NCBI GenBank assembly: GCA_021647885.1
Contig: JAKITV010000005.1
Coordinates: 1-64,000 of the forward strand
Reading direction: 5' to 3'
DNA: 64,000 nt
DNA from: Flavobacteriaceae bacterium
Lineage (GTDB): Bacteria; Bacteroidota; Bacteroidia; Flavobacteriales; Flavobacteriaceae
Shown one piece after another: positions 36,315 through 45,250 of the stretch. A program made the translations under genes and the position numbers. The notes beneath the pieces are model-generated. The model did not search any database. It saw only the letters and a program-made list of their open reading frames with translations, and was not told the origin of the DNA. Position 1 is the first letter of the stretch. Every line of letters begins with the position of its first letter.

Positions 36315-37094
36315 ATGAAGACACTAAAAATCATAAAAATAGGAGGAAACATTATTGATAACGAAGATGCGTTACACTCTTTTTTAAAAGAGTTTTCTAA
36401 GCTAAAAGGATCTAAAATTCTAGTTCATGGCGGCGGGAAATTAGCAACCCAATTAGCTAATAAAATGAATGTTGAAGTTAAAATGAGTAATGGCAGACGT
36501 ATTACTGATGTAGAAACATTAGACATAATTACTATGGTTTACGCAGGAAAAATCAATAAAACAATTGTTGCAAAATTACAGGCACAGCAATGTAATGCAG
36601 TTGGATTTTCGGGTGCAGACGGCAATACTATTGTGTCTGTAAAGCGACATGTAAAAGAGGTAGATTTCGGATATGTTGGAGATGTTGTTATGGTGAATAT
36701 TTCAGTATTGAAAACCCTTTTAAAAACTAATTGTACACCAGTTTTTTGTGCTATTACGCACGATGAAAATGGACAATTACTAAACACAAATGCTGATACT
36801 ATAGCTAGTGAATTGGCAATTGCTTTTGCAGAAGTGTATAAAACAGAGTTATACTACTGTTTTGAGAAGAGTGGAGTACTTGAAAATGTTGATGACAATG
36901 CTTCAGTGATTGAAGATATAACTACCGAAAATTTTCAAACTTTGAAAGATCAAGGCACTATAGCCGATGGTATGTTACCAAAATTAGACAACTGCTTTCA
37001 TGCAATAGCACACAATGTAAGCAAAGTATGTATTGGGAAACCAGAATTGCTTTTTAATTCAAAATCAAAATTCACAACAATTACAGCTAAATGA
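36315..37094 (+). CDS. argB: N-acetylglutamate (N-acyl-glutamate) kinase
   Basis: Phosphorylates N-acyl-glutamate, the second arginine step. 259 residues of amino-acid-kinase fold: IKIGGNIIDNEDAL with the phosphate-binding Lys/Gly, LVHGGGKLATQLANKM (~45-60), MSNGRRITD and, near the C-terminus, GMLPKLDNCFHAI, the conserved Lys region. It lacks the N-terminal helix of arginine-inhibited hexameric enzymes, so feedback inhibition of the classical type is unlikely; regulation may be through the operon leader. It overlaps argE by 4 bp. Confidence 0.93.
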   Translation: MKTLKIIKIGGNIIDNEDALHSFLKEFSKLKGSKILVHGGGKLATQLANKMNVEVKMSNGRRITDVETLDIITMVYAGKINKTIVAKLQAQQCNAVGFSGADGNTIVSVKRHVKEVDFGYVGDVVMVNISVLKTLLKTNCTPVFCAITHDENGQLLNTNADTIASELAIAFAEVYKTELYYCFEKSGVLENVDDNASVIEDITTENFQTLKDQGTIADGMLPKLDNCFHAIAHNVSKVCIGKPELLFNSKSKFTTITAK

Positions 37095-38158
37095 TACAAG
37101 AACGATTAATAACAAATGCGATAACCTTACTCAAAAACCTAATTGAGACGCCTTCTTTTTCTTCTCAAGAAGAAAAAACAGCTACGCTTATTGAGAACTG
37201 GTTCAAACAGCAAAATATCCCTTTTAATAGAACGATTAATAATGTATGGGCAACCAATGCATATTTTGACGACACTAAACCAACACTGTTGCTCAATTCG
37301 CATCACGATACGGTAAAACCTAATAATGCTTACACTAAAGATCCTTTTAAGGCTGTAGTTGAAAACGGAAAATTATTCGGTTTAGGCAGCAATGATGCAG
37401 GTGGTTGTTTGGTGTCTTTATTGGCAACGTTTATCCGTTTTTATAATGAAAAGCATCTGAAATATAACTTGGTTTTTGTGGCTTCTGCCGAAGAAGAAAG
37501 TAGTGGCAAAAACGGATTGAATAGTATGCTAAATGTCATTCCAAAGGTTGATGTCGCTATTGTTGGCGAACCAACACTTATGAATTTAGCTGTAGCTGAA
37601 AAAGGGCTGGTGGTTTTTGATGCTATTGTAAAAGGAACACCAAGTCATGCAGCACATACTAACGCCGATAATGCAATTTATAATACGATTAATGTATTGA
37701 AATGGTTTAAAGACTTTCAATTTAAAAAGAGTTCAGAAACATTAGGTAATGTAAAAATGACAGTCACACAAATCAATGCTGGGAAGCAACATAATGCAGT
37801 TCCAGATGAGGTAAAATTGGTGATAGATGTTCGTGTAAATGACGCATATACTAATCAAGAGATAACAGAATTATTGGTTAACAATGCACCTTGCGATAGT
37901 ATTGTGCCGAGAAGCTTAAGGTTAAATTCCTCAGCAATTCCAATAAATCACGAATTAGTGCAAGCTGGATTAGCAATAGGAAGAACAACTTATGGCTCGC
38001 CAACCTTATCAGATCAAGCAGTATTGAGTTGTCCATCCCTAAAATTAGGACCTGGAGATAGCACACGTTCACATTCGGCAGATGAATTTATTTACATCAA
38101 TGAAATTGAAGAAGGAATACAAATTTATGTTGATTTATTGAAGAAGGTAATTGTATAG
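37091..38158 (+). CDS. argE: M20-family deacylase (N-acyl-citrulline/ornithine deacylase, ArgE-like)
   Basis: Metallopeptidase of the M20 family removing the acyl group late in the pathway. 355 residues: LNSHHDTVKP (metal His/catalytic Asp), LGSNDAGGCLVSL (bridging Asp), SAEEESSGKNGLNSM (catalytic and metal Glu), IVGEPTLMNLAVAEKG, and C-terminal LGPGDSTRSHSADEFI with the last metal His. Because the transcarbamylase acts on an acyl-ornithine, the natural substrate is probably N-acyl-citrulline. The stop is followed by a 166-bp gap full of dispersed repeats, then argH. Confidence 0.9.
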   Translation: MIQERLITNAITLLKNLIETPSFSSQEEKTATLIENWFKQQNIPFNRTINNVWATNAYFDDTKPTLLLNSHHDTVKPNNAYTKDPFKAVVENGKLFGLGSNDAGGCLVSLLATFIRFYNEKHLKYNLVFVASAEEESSGKNGLNSMLNVIPKVDVAIVGEPTLMNLAVAEKGLVVFDAIVKGTPSHAAHTNADNAIYNTINVLKWFKDFQFKKSSETLGNVKMTVTQINAGKQHNAVPDEVKLVIDVRVNDAYTNQEITELLVNNAPCDSIVPRSLRLNSSAIPINHELVQAGLAIGRTTYGSPTLSDQAVLSCPSLKLGPGDSTRSHSADEFIYINEIEEGIQIYVDLLKKVIV

Positions 38159-38262
38159 TGTCATAACGAGGGGTGAAGCTAAGCCAGTACTGAGCGTAGT
38201 CGAAGTATGGTTACTTATAATTATTAAACAGATTGCTTCATTTCATTCGCAATGACGTATTT
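38159..38262 (+). repeat. Repeat cluster between argE and argH
   Basis: TGTCATAACGAGGGGTGAAG begins right after the argE stop. GTACTGAGCGTAGTCGAAGTA (38188-38208) follows, and then TTGCTTC...GCAATGACGTA (38234-38260), each a fragment of known-looking flavobacterial intergenic repeats (from memory). No coding content. Confidence 0.6.
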
Positions 38263-38303
38263 AATGATAAAATTAGAAAATAACTTAAAAAAGGAAGTAG
38301 AGA

Positions 38304-38321
38304 TTTCTGCTTTCGCAGAAA
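38304..38321 (+). repeat. Hairpin repeat directly before argH
   Basis: TTTCTGCTTTCGCAGAAA: 7-bp arms around TTTC, ending 3 nt before the argH ATG. Near-identical to the hairpin before metF. Confidence 0.8.
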
Positions 38322-38324
38322 ATT

Positions 38325-39599
38325 ATGAAACTCTGGGACAAAGGAATATCAATCGATAAAAAAATAGAACTATTTACCGTTGGCAACGACAGAGAAATAG
38401 ACTTGCATATTGCAAAATACGACGTGCAAGCCTCTTTGGCACATGCTAAAATGTTGAATAAAATTAAGATTATTTCTGCGGAAGAATTGCAACAACTTGA
38501 AGAAGGGTTAAATACATTGCAACAACAAATTGAAAACAATACGTTTGCAATCGAGCCTCAATTTGAAGATGTGCATTCAAAAATTGAATTCGAACTCACA
38601 AAAAAATATGGAAACGTTGGAAAAAAAATCCATACAGCACGTTCCAGAAACGATCAGGTGTTGGTGGCTTTGCATTTATTCTATAAAGACAACTTAAAAC
38701 TGGTTTATGATAAAACTAAAGTTCTATTTAATACACTGCTACAACTAGCCGATACGCATAAAGATAGTTTGCTTCCAGGATATACACATTTGCAAGTGGC
38801 AATGCCATCATCATTTGGGTTGTGGTTTTCAGCCTATGCCGAATTATTGATAGACGATGTATATCTGTTACATGCAGCGTTAAAAACCGTAGATCAAAAT
38901 CCGTTGGGTTCAGCAGCTGGTTATGGAAGTTCGTTTCCTATTGACAGAGAATTTACAACACAAGAATTGAAGTTTTCAACCTTAAAATACAATGTTGTTG
39001 CTGCACAAATGAGTCGTGGTAAAAGCGAACGCACCATTGCCGCATCTTTAGGAAGTTTGTGCAATACCTTGGGACGATTTGCAATGGACATTTGTTTATA
39101 TATGAGCCAGAATTTTGATTTTATTTCGTTTCCAGATGCGCTCACCACAGGAAGTAGCATTATGCCGCATAAAAAAAACCCAGATGTGTTTGAATTAATT
39201 AGAGGCAAGTGTAATAAGATTCAAGCCTTGCATACAGAAATGCTGTTAATTACCAACAATTTACCTAGTGGTTACCATCGCGATTTTCAGCTATTAAAGG
39301 AAAATATGATTACTGCTTTTGAAGACGTGAATGATATTTTAGACATTTTTAATTATGCCATCCAGCAAGTAATTGTAAAGGAAATCGATCTAAAAGATGA
39401 AAAATATAAACATCTTTTTACAGTAGATAGTATTAATAATTTGGTAGTTGAGGGCTTATCGTTTAGAGAGGCATACCAACAAATTGGAGAGGAAGTAAAA
39501 ACAGGAACTTACAAACCAGAACCTTCAAAGCAGCATACACATATTGGCAGTATTCATAATTTATGTTTGGATAAGATTAGAGAGAAGTTTCCAGATTAG
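38325..39599 (+). CDS. argH: Argininosuccinate lyase
   Basis: Last arginine step: splits argininosuccinate to arginine and fumarate. 424 residues of the fumarase/aspartase superfamily: VHSKIEFELTKKYG, HTARSRNDQV, GYTHLQVAMPSSFG (catalytic His), and the signature GSSIMPHKKNPDVFELIRGK (~279-298). Slightly shorter than the usual ~460 because the C-terminal end is compact. The start lies 3 nt after a stable hairpin, which may restrain initiation. Final gene of the operon; a conserved 3' element and then an intrinsic terminator follow. Confidence 0.95.
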   Translation: MKLWDKGISIDKKIELFTVGNDREIDLHIAKYDVQASLAHAKMLNKIKIISAEELQQLEEGLNTLQQQIENNTFAIEPQFEDVHSKIEFELTKKYGNVGKKIHTARSRNDQVLVALHLFYKDNLKLVYDKTKVLFNTLLQLADTHKDSLLPGYTHLQVAMPSSFGLWFSAYAELLIDDVYLLHAALKTVDQNPLGSAAGYGSSFPIDREFTTQELKFSTLKYNVVAAQMSRGKSERTIAASLGSLCNTLGRFAMDICLYMSQNFDFISFPDALTTGSSIMPHKKNPDVFELIRGKCNKIQALHTEMLLITNNLPSGYHRDFQLLKENMITAFEDVNDILDIFNYAIQQVIVKEIDLKDEKYKHLFTVDSINNLVVEGLSFREAYQQIGEEVKTGTYKPEPSKQHTHIGSIHNLCLDKIREKFPD

Positions 39600-39691
39600 T
39601 TGACTTTGTGAGAAAAACAGTCGAACTTCGTTTAACAGTTGCTAATAAGAATTAAAACTCTGATTTGCTTAATATTAAACGAAACTTAAAA
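39600..39691 (+). repeat. Conserved 3' element, copy 1 (after argH)
   Basis: Starts at the base after the argH stop. Conserved blocks TTGACTTTGT, ACAG, AACTTCGTTTAACAGTTG and ATATTAAACGAA, shared with 60367-60459 on the other strand. TTCGTTTAA and TTAAACGAA form an inverted repeat enclosing a variable, AT-rich loop. Possibly a structured 3' UTR or a mobile repeat. Confidence 0.7.
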
Positions 39692-39696
39692 TTCAT

Positions 39697-39726
39697 AAAA
39701 AAAGAGCATGATTAAATGCTCTTTTT
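39697..39726 (+). terminator. Intrinsic terminator of the arginine operon
   Basis: AAAAAGAGCAT / ATGCTCTTTTT around GATTAA; T-run on the plus strand and A-run on the other, so it may serve both directions (argH, and the minus-strand leuB remnant). Confidence 0.85.
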
Positions 39727-39755
39727 AGAATCCACGAATAATAACGAACTAACAA

Positions 39756-40055
39756 CTAAATAATAGTTGACTGCCCTAAATGTATGTTTGTAAAGTTAAG
39801 GTTACTATCATTTGGGTTGTTTATAACATCTTCAATAAAATCACCCACTTTTGTTGTGGTAATATTATCGTATTTTGTATTTATATCTGGAGTTGTGATA
39901 TGAAGTTTTAACGATTTTTCAACTGCATTTTTAATTAATTGAGCTTCTTCAAACAATTCAAAATGATCTAATAACATAGCAACCGATAAAATGGAAGCTA
40001 TTGGGTTGGCAATACCTTTGCCTTTGGCTTGAGGATACGACCCATGAATGGGCTT
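39756..40055 (-). pseudogene. leuB 3'-end fragment (about the last 99 codons)
   Basis: The minus strand encodes the end of isopropylmalate dehydrogenase from PIHGSYPQAKGKGIANPIAS to the same last residues GQSTII and stop as the complete leuB 1.35 kb away. A few substitutions distinguish them (for example AMLLDHFELFEEAQ here, AMLLDHFKLFKEAQ there). Homology stops abruptly at ~40055 in the codon before Pro of EPIHGS. No start or catalytic N-terminal part remains, so it is not a working enzyme. Nucleotide divergence is modest, so the duplication is not brand-new but not ancient. Confidence 0.9.
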
Positions 40056-40066
40056 TTAAAAACTGA

Positions 40067-40165
40067 CTACCTACTAAACTTAATGAACCAAAACACATTC
40101 AGTTTGAGGAATTGTATATCCGCCCAGAACCACATTGTGTAAGTTGTGACATATTAGGCAAATAA
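40067..40165 (+). pseudogene. Possible C-terminal remnant of an unidentified gene
   Basis: 32 codons are open to a TAA without a start codon. The peptide (..NEPKHIQFEELYIRPEPHC, then VSCDILGK) looks protein-like and contains C-x2-C. It directly abuts the broken end of the leuB fragment, as expected for the truncated end of a gene at a recombination junction. Not identified. Confidence 0.3.
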
Positions 40166-40187
40166 CTCCTTAAAATTATCTTTATTT

Positions 40188-40221
40188 TTTGTTAACTATT
40201 ACTATAAAGTAACTATCTTAG
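40188..40221 (+). promoter_or_regulatory. Promoter of the acetyltransferase gene
   Basis: TTTG at 40188-40191 and TATCTTAG (7/8 to TAnnTTTG) at 40214-40221, 22-bp spacer; the box ends 3 nt before the ATG at 40225, implying a leaderless transcript. Confidence 0.45.
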
Positions 40222-40224
40222 CTT

Positions 40225-40899
40225 ATGATGTGTAAAGAGAATATTATAGTTTTTGGAGGGTCAGATCATTCAAGATTAACACTTGATATTATTAAGCATG
40301 AAAATAAATTCAATGTTATAGGAATAATTGATGATGGATTAGAGACAAATGAAGTTGTTTCAGGATTAAAAGTACTGGGAAAAACCGAAGATCTTTACTC
40401 TATTCTTTTATCCTTGAAAGATGTTAATAAAGGAATTATAGCAATTGGAGATAATCATTCTAGGCTACTCATTGCTAATAAAATTAAAAATGTTAATAAA
40501 AATTTCTCATTCGTTTCAACTTTACATCCATCATCTTTAATAGGTTCAGATGTGACTATTGGCGAAGGGACTATAATTGCTGCAGGTGTAATAATAAATA
40601 ATGACGCTTCCATTGGGAAACATTGTTATTTAGCCACGAAAGCTTCAATTTCACACGACTCTATTTTAGGTGATTTTTCAAGTCTGGGTCCAGGAGTAAC
40701 TACTGGTGGAAATGTGCATATAGGCTCTTGTACAACTATAGGACTTGGTGCTAATATTTTAAATGATAAAGTTATTGGAAATCATACAATAATTGGATCT
40801 GGATGCCTAGTGGTTACAGATTTTGAAGATTATGTGGTAGCCTATGGAGTACCTGCCAAAGTTATTCGAAAACGTGAAAAAGGGGAAAAATATCTTTAA
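40225..40899 (+). CDS. PglD/NeuD-type sugar O/N-acetyltransferase
   Basis: 224 residues. An N-terminal Rossmann-like half (IIVFGGSDHSRLTLDII, GIIDDGLE) is followed by a left-handed beta-helix of hexapeptide repeats (GSDVTIGEGTIIAAGVIINN, IGKHCYLATKASISHDSILG, then GVTTGGNVHIGSCTTIGLGA), ending in the acetyl-CoA-binding GVPAKVIRK. This is the sialic-acid/bacillosamine acetyltransferase type (TIGR03570-like), usually found in surface-glycan loci. The hexapeptide HDS corresponds to the catalytic His region. Here it stands alone between the two leuB 3' ends with its own promoter, which suggests it arrived by transfer. The acceptor sugar is unknown. The following gap (40900-41103) shows no gene. 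Confidence 0.88.
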   Translation: MMCKENIIVFGGSDHSRLTLDIIKHENKFNVIGIIDDGLETNEVVSGLKVLGKTEDLYSILLSLKDVNKGIIAIGDNHSRLLIANKIKNVNKNFSFVSTLHPSSLIGSDVTIGEGTIIAAGVIINNDASIGKHCYLATKASISHDSILGDFSSLGPGVTTGGNVHIGSCTTIGLGANILNDKVIGNHTIIGSGCLVVTDFEDYVVAYGVPAKVIRKREKGEKYL

Positions 40900-41103
40900 T
40901 GGATTAATATTTACCAATAATTTTAATGTCGTTTGTTGGGAATTTATCGAAATAAGCTTTACGCTTACAAACCCTAATTAGAAAAGCTAGCTAGTCCTGC
41001 AATGCATAGGTAGATTAATCTATTTCTTGTAACATTGATAATGTGAATCTGGATTGTGAGCCTTTATTTTATAATAATTCTTTAAAATAACTAAAATAAC
41101 CAA

Positions 41104-42222
41104 CTAAATTATGGTGGATTGACCTAAATGTATGTTTGTGAAGTTAAGGTTGCTATCATTTGGGTTATTAATAACATCTTCAATAAAATCGCCAACTTTA
41201 CTGGTTGTAATATTATCGTATTTTGTATTTATATCTGGAGTTGTGATATGAAGTTTTAAAGACTTTTCAACTGCGTTTTTAATTAATTGAGCTTCTTTAA
41301 ACAATTTAAAATGATCTAACAACATCGCTGCCGATAATATGGAAGCTATTGGGTTGGCAATACCTTTGCCTTTGGCTTGCGGAAACGAGCCATGAATAGG
41401 CTCGAACATAGCGTATTTGTCTCCAATAGATGCCGAAGCCAATAAACCAATAGAACCTCCAATAACACTAGCTTCGTCACTTATAATATCACCAAACATA
41501 TTTTCGGTAAGAATCACATCAAACTGTTTTGGATTCAATATCATTTGCATTGCTGCATTATCTACAAACAAGAAATCTAAAGTAACATTTGGATATTGTG
41601 TTGCCATTTCGGTAACCACTTTACGCCATAGTCTAGAGCTTTCTAAAACATTAGCTTTATCAACTAAAGTTACTTTGTTATTTCTAGTTTCAGCCGCTTT
41701 AAATGCTAAATGCGCGATGCGTTCAATTTCGTGTTTAGAATATTCACATAGGTCTGAAGCCGTATTGCCATCAGCACTTATGTTTTTTTCTCCAAAATAA
41801 ATACCTCCTGTGAGTTCACGGTAAATACTAATATCTGTGCCTTCGATAATTTTTTTCTTCAAGGGCGATTTACTTAGCAGTGTTTCGTAGGCTTTAACAG
41901 GACGTATGTTAGCAAATAAACCTAATTCTTTACGCAGTTTTAAAAGCCCTTGTTCTGGACGGACTTTGGCTGAAGGGTCGTTATCGTACTTTGGGTCACC
42001 AATAGCACCAAATAAAATGGCATCACTAGATTTACAAATGTTTAGAGTGCTTTCTGGTAAAGGACTGTCATGTTCATCAATAGCTATTGCACCAACTGAA
42101 GCATAATTATAAATAAACTCATGATTAAATTCTGTGGCAATAGCGTTTAATACTTTTATTGCTTGATCTGTAACTTCTGGACCAATACCATCACCTGGTA
42201 AAACAGCAATGTTTAATTTCAT
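41104..42222 (-). CDS. leuB: 3-isopropylmalate dehydrogenase
   Basis: NAD-dependent oxidative decarboxylation in leucine synthesis. 372 residues, complete: LPGDGIGPEVTDQAIKVL at the N-terminus, AIGDPKYD, LRKELGLFANIRPVK (substrate Arg residues), ELTGGIYFGEK, VDKANVLESSRLWR (catalytic Lys region), and the metal-binding/NAD motifs TENMFGDIISDEAS and FEPIHGSFPQAKGKGIANP. It is 64 bp downstream of leuA. Its last ~100 codons are duplicated at 39756-40055, so the present 3' end might have been restored by the inserted DNA. leuC and leuD are not in the window. Confidence 0.96.
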   Translation of the reverse strand: MKLNIAVLPGDGIGPEVTDQAIKVLNAIATEFNHEFIYNYASVGAIAIDEHDSPLPESTLNICKSSDAILFGAIGDPKYDNDPSAKVRPEQGLLKLRKELGLFANIRPVKAYETLLSKSPLKKKIIEGTDISIYRELTGGIYFGEKNISADGNTASDLCEYSKHEIERIAHLAFKAAETRNNKVTLVDKANVLESSRLWRKVVTEMATQYPNVTLDFLFVDNAAMQMILNPKQFDVILTENMFGDIISDEASVIGGSIGLLASASIGDKYAMFEPIHGSFPQAKGKGIANPIASILSAAMLLDHFKLFKEAQLIKNAVEKSLKLHITTPDINTKYDNITTSKVGDFIEDVINNPNDSNLNFTNIHLGQSTII

Positions 42223-42286
42223 AGCAAAAATGATTTTAGGGTTTCAATAGTTTTTTTTGATTCACTTAAAATCAACATTTTCTTCA

Positions 42287-43462
42287 TTATGCTGATGCGA
42301 TTTGCCTATATACTTTACTGGTTTCAATGATTTGATGAATATCAGTATCATTGATTTCTTTCTTTTTATCGGCAAAATTCAGAAAGTTTATATAGACTTC
42401 GTCAAGCTGAAGTTTTGTTAATTCGTAACCTACATTTTTTGCTCTGTAAGCTAAGGCCGCGCGACCGCTTCTAGCTGTAAGCACAATAGCCGATTCGGTA
42501 ACGCCAACATCTTTTGGGTCGATAATCTCGTAAGTTTCGCGATGTTTAATCACACCATCTTGATGAATCCCTGAACTATGTGCAAAAGCATTAGCACCAA
42601 CAATGGCTTTATTGGGTTGGGTATATATTCCCATATGGTCAGATACTAACTGACTAATGCCATAAAGCATAGACGTTTCAATATTTGTGTCTAAATTTAA
42701 GTATGGATGTTGTTTCAATATCATGACAACTTCTTCTAAAGCAGTGTTTCCAGCACGTTCGCCAATACCATTTATAGTACATTCAATTTGGCGAGCACCA
42801 TTAATCACACCTTCAATAGAATTGGCAGTTGCTAAGCCCAAATCGTTATGGCAATGGCAAGATAAAATTACATTTTCAATACCTTTTACATGTTCTTTAA
42901 GGTATTTCATTTTTGCTCCATATTCACTAGGTAAACAATAACCAGTAGTATCTGGAATATTTAAAACCGTTGCGCCAGCTTTTATGGCAGCTTCGCAAAC
43001 TCTTGCTAAATATTCGTTATCTGTTCGTCCAGCATCTTCGGCATAAAACTCAACATCTTCAACAAACGATTTGGCATATTTAACAGCAGCAAAAGCACGT
43101 TCTAAAACATCTTCCTGTGTAGTTTTAAATTTGAATTTTATATGAGAATCAGAAGTTCCTATTCCAGTATGTATTCTTGGTCTTTTTGCATATTGTAAAG
43201 CTTCAGCAGCTATTTTAATATCATTTTTTACAGATCTTGAAAGACCACAAACCGTAGCATTTTTTACAATTTTTGAAATTTCTTGAACCGATTTAAAATC
43301 TCCTGGACTAGAGACTGGGAAACCTGCTTCAATAATATCAACACCAAGATTATCTAACTGTTTAGCAATAATTAATTTTTGTTCAGTATTTAATTTGCAG
43401 CCAGGAACTTGTTCGCCATCACGAAGTGTTGTGTCAAAAATTTGTACGTTTGAATTAGCCAT
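42287..43462 (-). CDS. leuA: 2-isopropylmalate synthase (short form, no regulatory domain)
   Basis: Claisen condensation of acetyl-CoA with 2-oxoisovalerate, the first leucine step. 391 residues: [17 protein letters not shown] (metal Asp and catalytic Arg, 9-25), [29 protein letters not shown] (two metal His), [12 protein letters not shown], and the HSSGIHQDG motif. The protein ends after the accessory helical subdomain, so the ~120-residue LeuA dimer/regulatory domain (PF08502) that senses leucine is absent. It may be feedback-insensitive or, less likely, a homocitrate/citramalate synthase relative; adjacency to leuB supports LeuA. A TTATTTTG box (43467-43474) ends 4 nt before the ATG. Confidence 0.88.
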   Translation of the reverse strand: MANSNVQIFDTTLRDGEQVPGCKLNTEQKLIIAKQLDNLGVDIIEAGFPVSSPGDFKSVQEISKIVKNATVCGLSRSVKNDIKIAAEALQYAKRPRIHTGIGTSDSHIKFKFKTTQEDVLERAFAAVKYAKSFVEDVEFYAEDAGRTDNEYLARVCEAAIKAGATVLNIPDTTGYCLPSEYGAKMKYLKEHVKGIENVILSCHCHNDLGLATANSIEGVINGARQIECTINGIGERAGNTALEEVVMILKQHPYLNLDTNIETSMLYGISQLVSDHMGIYTQPNKAIVGANAFAHSSGIHQDGVIKHRETYEIIDPKDVGVTESAIVLTARSGRAALAYRAKNVGYELTKLQLDEVYINFLNFADKKKEINDTDIHQIIETSKVYRQIASA

Positions 43463-43609
43463 TTATCAAAATAATTTTCTTAATGTTATACGAATTTATA
43501 TTTTGGTTTACTCAAAAGAATGCTCGTCATTAAAGTTTTACGATGTTTAACTAATTTAGTAAGGCGTTAAGTAGTTGATAAACAGGAGTATAATGCTAAT
43601 TACCACATT

Positions 43610-45172
43610 ATGACTAAAGATCAAAAAGATAATTTATTTGTATTAGTAAAGTCGCTATCAAAGTCCGAAAAGAGACAGTTTAAACTTTATGTTGGGCGAT
43701 TGGGTGTTAATGAAGATTCGAAATTTTTACTCCTTTTTAATATTCTTGAAAAATTATCGTCTTATGATGAAGCTGCAATTCTTAAGAAGGGCATTGTAAA
43801 AAAACAGCAGTTATCTAACTTAAAAGCACATCTCTATAAACAAATTCTTATTAGTTTAAGATTAAACCCTTCGCATCAAAATGTGAGAATACAAATTAGA
43901 GAGCAACTGGATTTTGCAACCATTTTATATCATAAAGGATTGTATAAACAAAGTTTAAAAATATTAGATAAGGCCAAAACTGTAGCTATTGCTAATGAAG
44001 AAAAAAATATAGCTTACGAAATTATTGAACTTGAAAAAGTAATTGAATCTCAATATATAACCAGAAGTATTAGTAGCAGAGCAGATGAGTTAACAATACA
44101 AGCCAAAGAAATGAGTCAGCAAAACGTTTTGGCAAGTAAATTATCGAATTTATCATTACAATTGTATGGCTTATTTTTAAAAACAGGTTATGTAAAAAAC
44201 GACGAAGAAAATAAAAATATTACAAAATATTTTAACGATAGACTACCAAAACATGACATTAATACAATGGGGTTTAGAGAAAAACTTTGGCTTTATAAAT
44301 CCTATTTGTGGTTTAGTTTTTTAACCCAAGATTTTTTATCCTGTTATAAATATTCCAAGAAATGGGTAGATTTATTTTACGATAATCCTAACATGATAAA
44401 GCTGAATCCAGTATTTTTTTTAAGAGGAAATCAGTATTTATTAGAAGCCTTATTTTTTATTAGGCATTATGAAAAATTTAGAGAGACATTATCTAATTTG
44501 GAACATATTACAAATGAAAAATGGTTTCCTAAAGATGATAACGTTGAGGGGCTAACATTTTTGCATGTATATACCAATAAGTTTAATTTACACTTCATGG
44601 AAGGTAGTTTTCATGAAGGATTACCTATGATAAAAGATGTTTTAGAGGGTTTAAAAAAACACCAAAATAGAATAGATGAGCATCATGTTATGGTGTTCTA
44701 TTACAAAATCGCAAGTTTATATTTTGGTATTGGAGAGTATAAAAAATGCATAGCTTTTTTAGAAAAAATTATTTCAAACAAAACTTTGCAAATGCGCGAA
44801 GATTTATTATGTTTTTCTCGAATTTTAAATTTAGTTGCACACTATGAAGCCGGATTAGATTATAATTTAGACACCTTAATTAAAAGCACCTTTAAGTTTT
44901 TGATTAAAATGGAAGATTTGTACGAAGTGCAAAAAGAAATGATTAAATTTTTAAAAGGGCTAGGCGATATTTATCCTCACGAATTAAAAGGAGCCTTTAT
45001 TAAAATTCTCGAAAAACTTAAAACCTACGAAAATCATCCATACGAGCGGCGAGCATTCTTATATTTAGACATTATTTCTTGGTTAGAAAGTAAGATTGAA
45101 AACAAGGACGTTAGTGAGATTATTAGGGATAAATATTTGGCTCAAATAGCTAAATTAAAAGTTAAAAAATAA
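43610..45172 (+). CDS. Conserved hypothetical protein, all-helical, TPR-like
   Basis: 520 residues, predominantly helical, with repeated tetratricopeptide-like segments (LDFATILYHKGLYKQSLKIL, IASLYFGIGEYKKCIAFLEK) but no enzymatic motif, signal peptide or membrane segment. The N-terminal 110 residues (FVLVKSLSKSEKRQFKLYV...NLKAHLYKQILISL) look like a separate conserved helical domain. I recognise it only as a Bacteroidota protein of unknown role, probably a scaffold or regulatory adaptor. It lies between leuA (divergent, 147-bp gap) and the first SAM riboswitch, with no functional link visible. Confidence 0.75.
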   Translation: MTKDQKDNLFVLVKSLSKSEKRQFKLYVGRLGVNEDSKFLLLFNILEKLSSYDEAAILKKGIVKKQQLSNLKAHLYKQILISLRLNPSHQNVRIQIREQLDFATILYHKGLYKQSLKILDKAKTVAIANEEKNIAYEIIELEKVIESQYITRSISSRADELTIQAKEMSQQNVLASKLSNLSLQLYGLFLKTGYVKNDEENKNITKYFNDRLPKHDINTMGFREKLWLYKSYLWFSFLTQDFLSCYKYSKKWVDLFYDNPNMIKLNPVFFLRGNQYLLEALFFIRHYEKFRETLSNLEHITNEKWFPKDDNVEGLTFLHVYTNKFNLHFMEGSFHEGLPMIKDVLEGLKKHQNRIDEHHVMVFYYKIASLYFGIGEYKKCIAFLEKIISNKTLQMREDLLCFSRILNLVAHYEAGLDYNLDTLIKSTFKFLIKMEDLYEVQKEMIKFLKGLGDIYPHELKGAFIKILEKLKTYENHPYERRAFLYLDIISWLESKIENKDVSEIIRDKYLAQIAKLKVKK

Positions 45173-45250
45173 AAAAGTGAATAAATATTTGGTTTTTAAA
45201 TTTTTCTGACTGAATATTTGTATTCACAAAGTTCAAAGACTTATTGAGAT

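Noticed and set aside
43486..43530. 14-codon ORF with Ile-Leu-Leu upstream of leuA (minus strand), as a leucine leader peptide
   Set aside because: Only two Leu codons, and the best promoter box lies downstream of it, next to leuA; chance is more likely.
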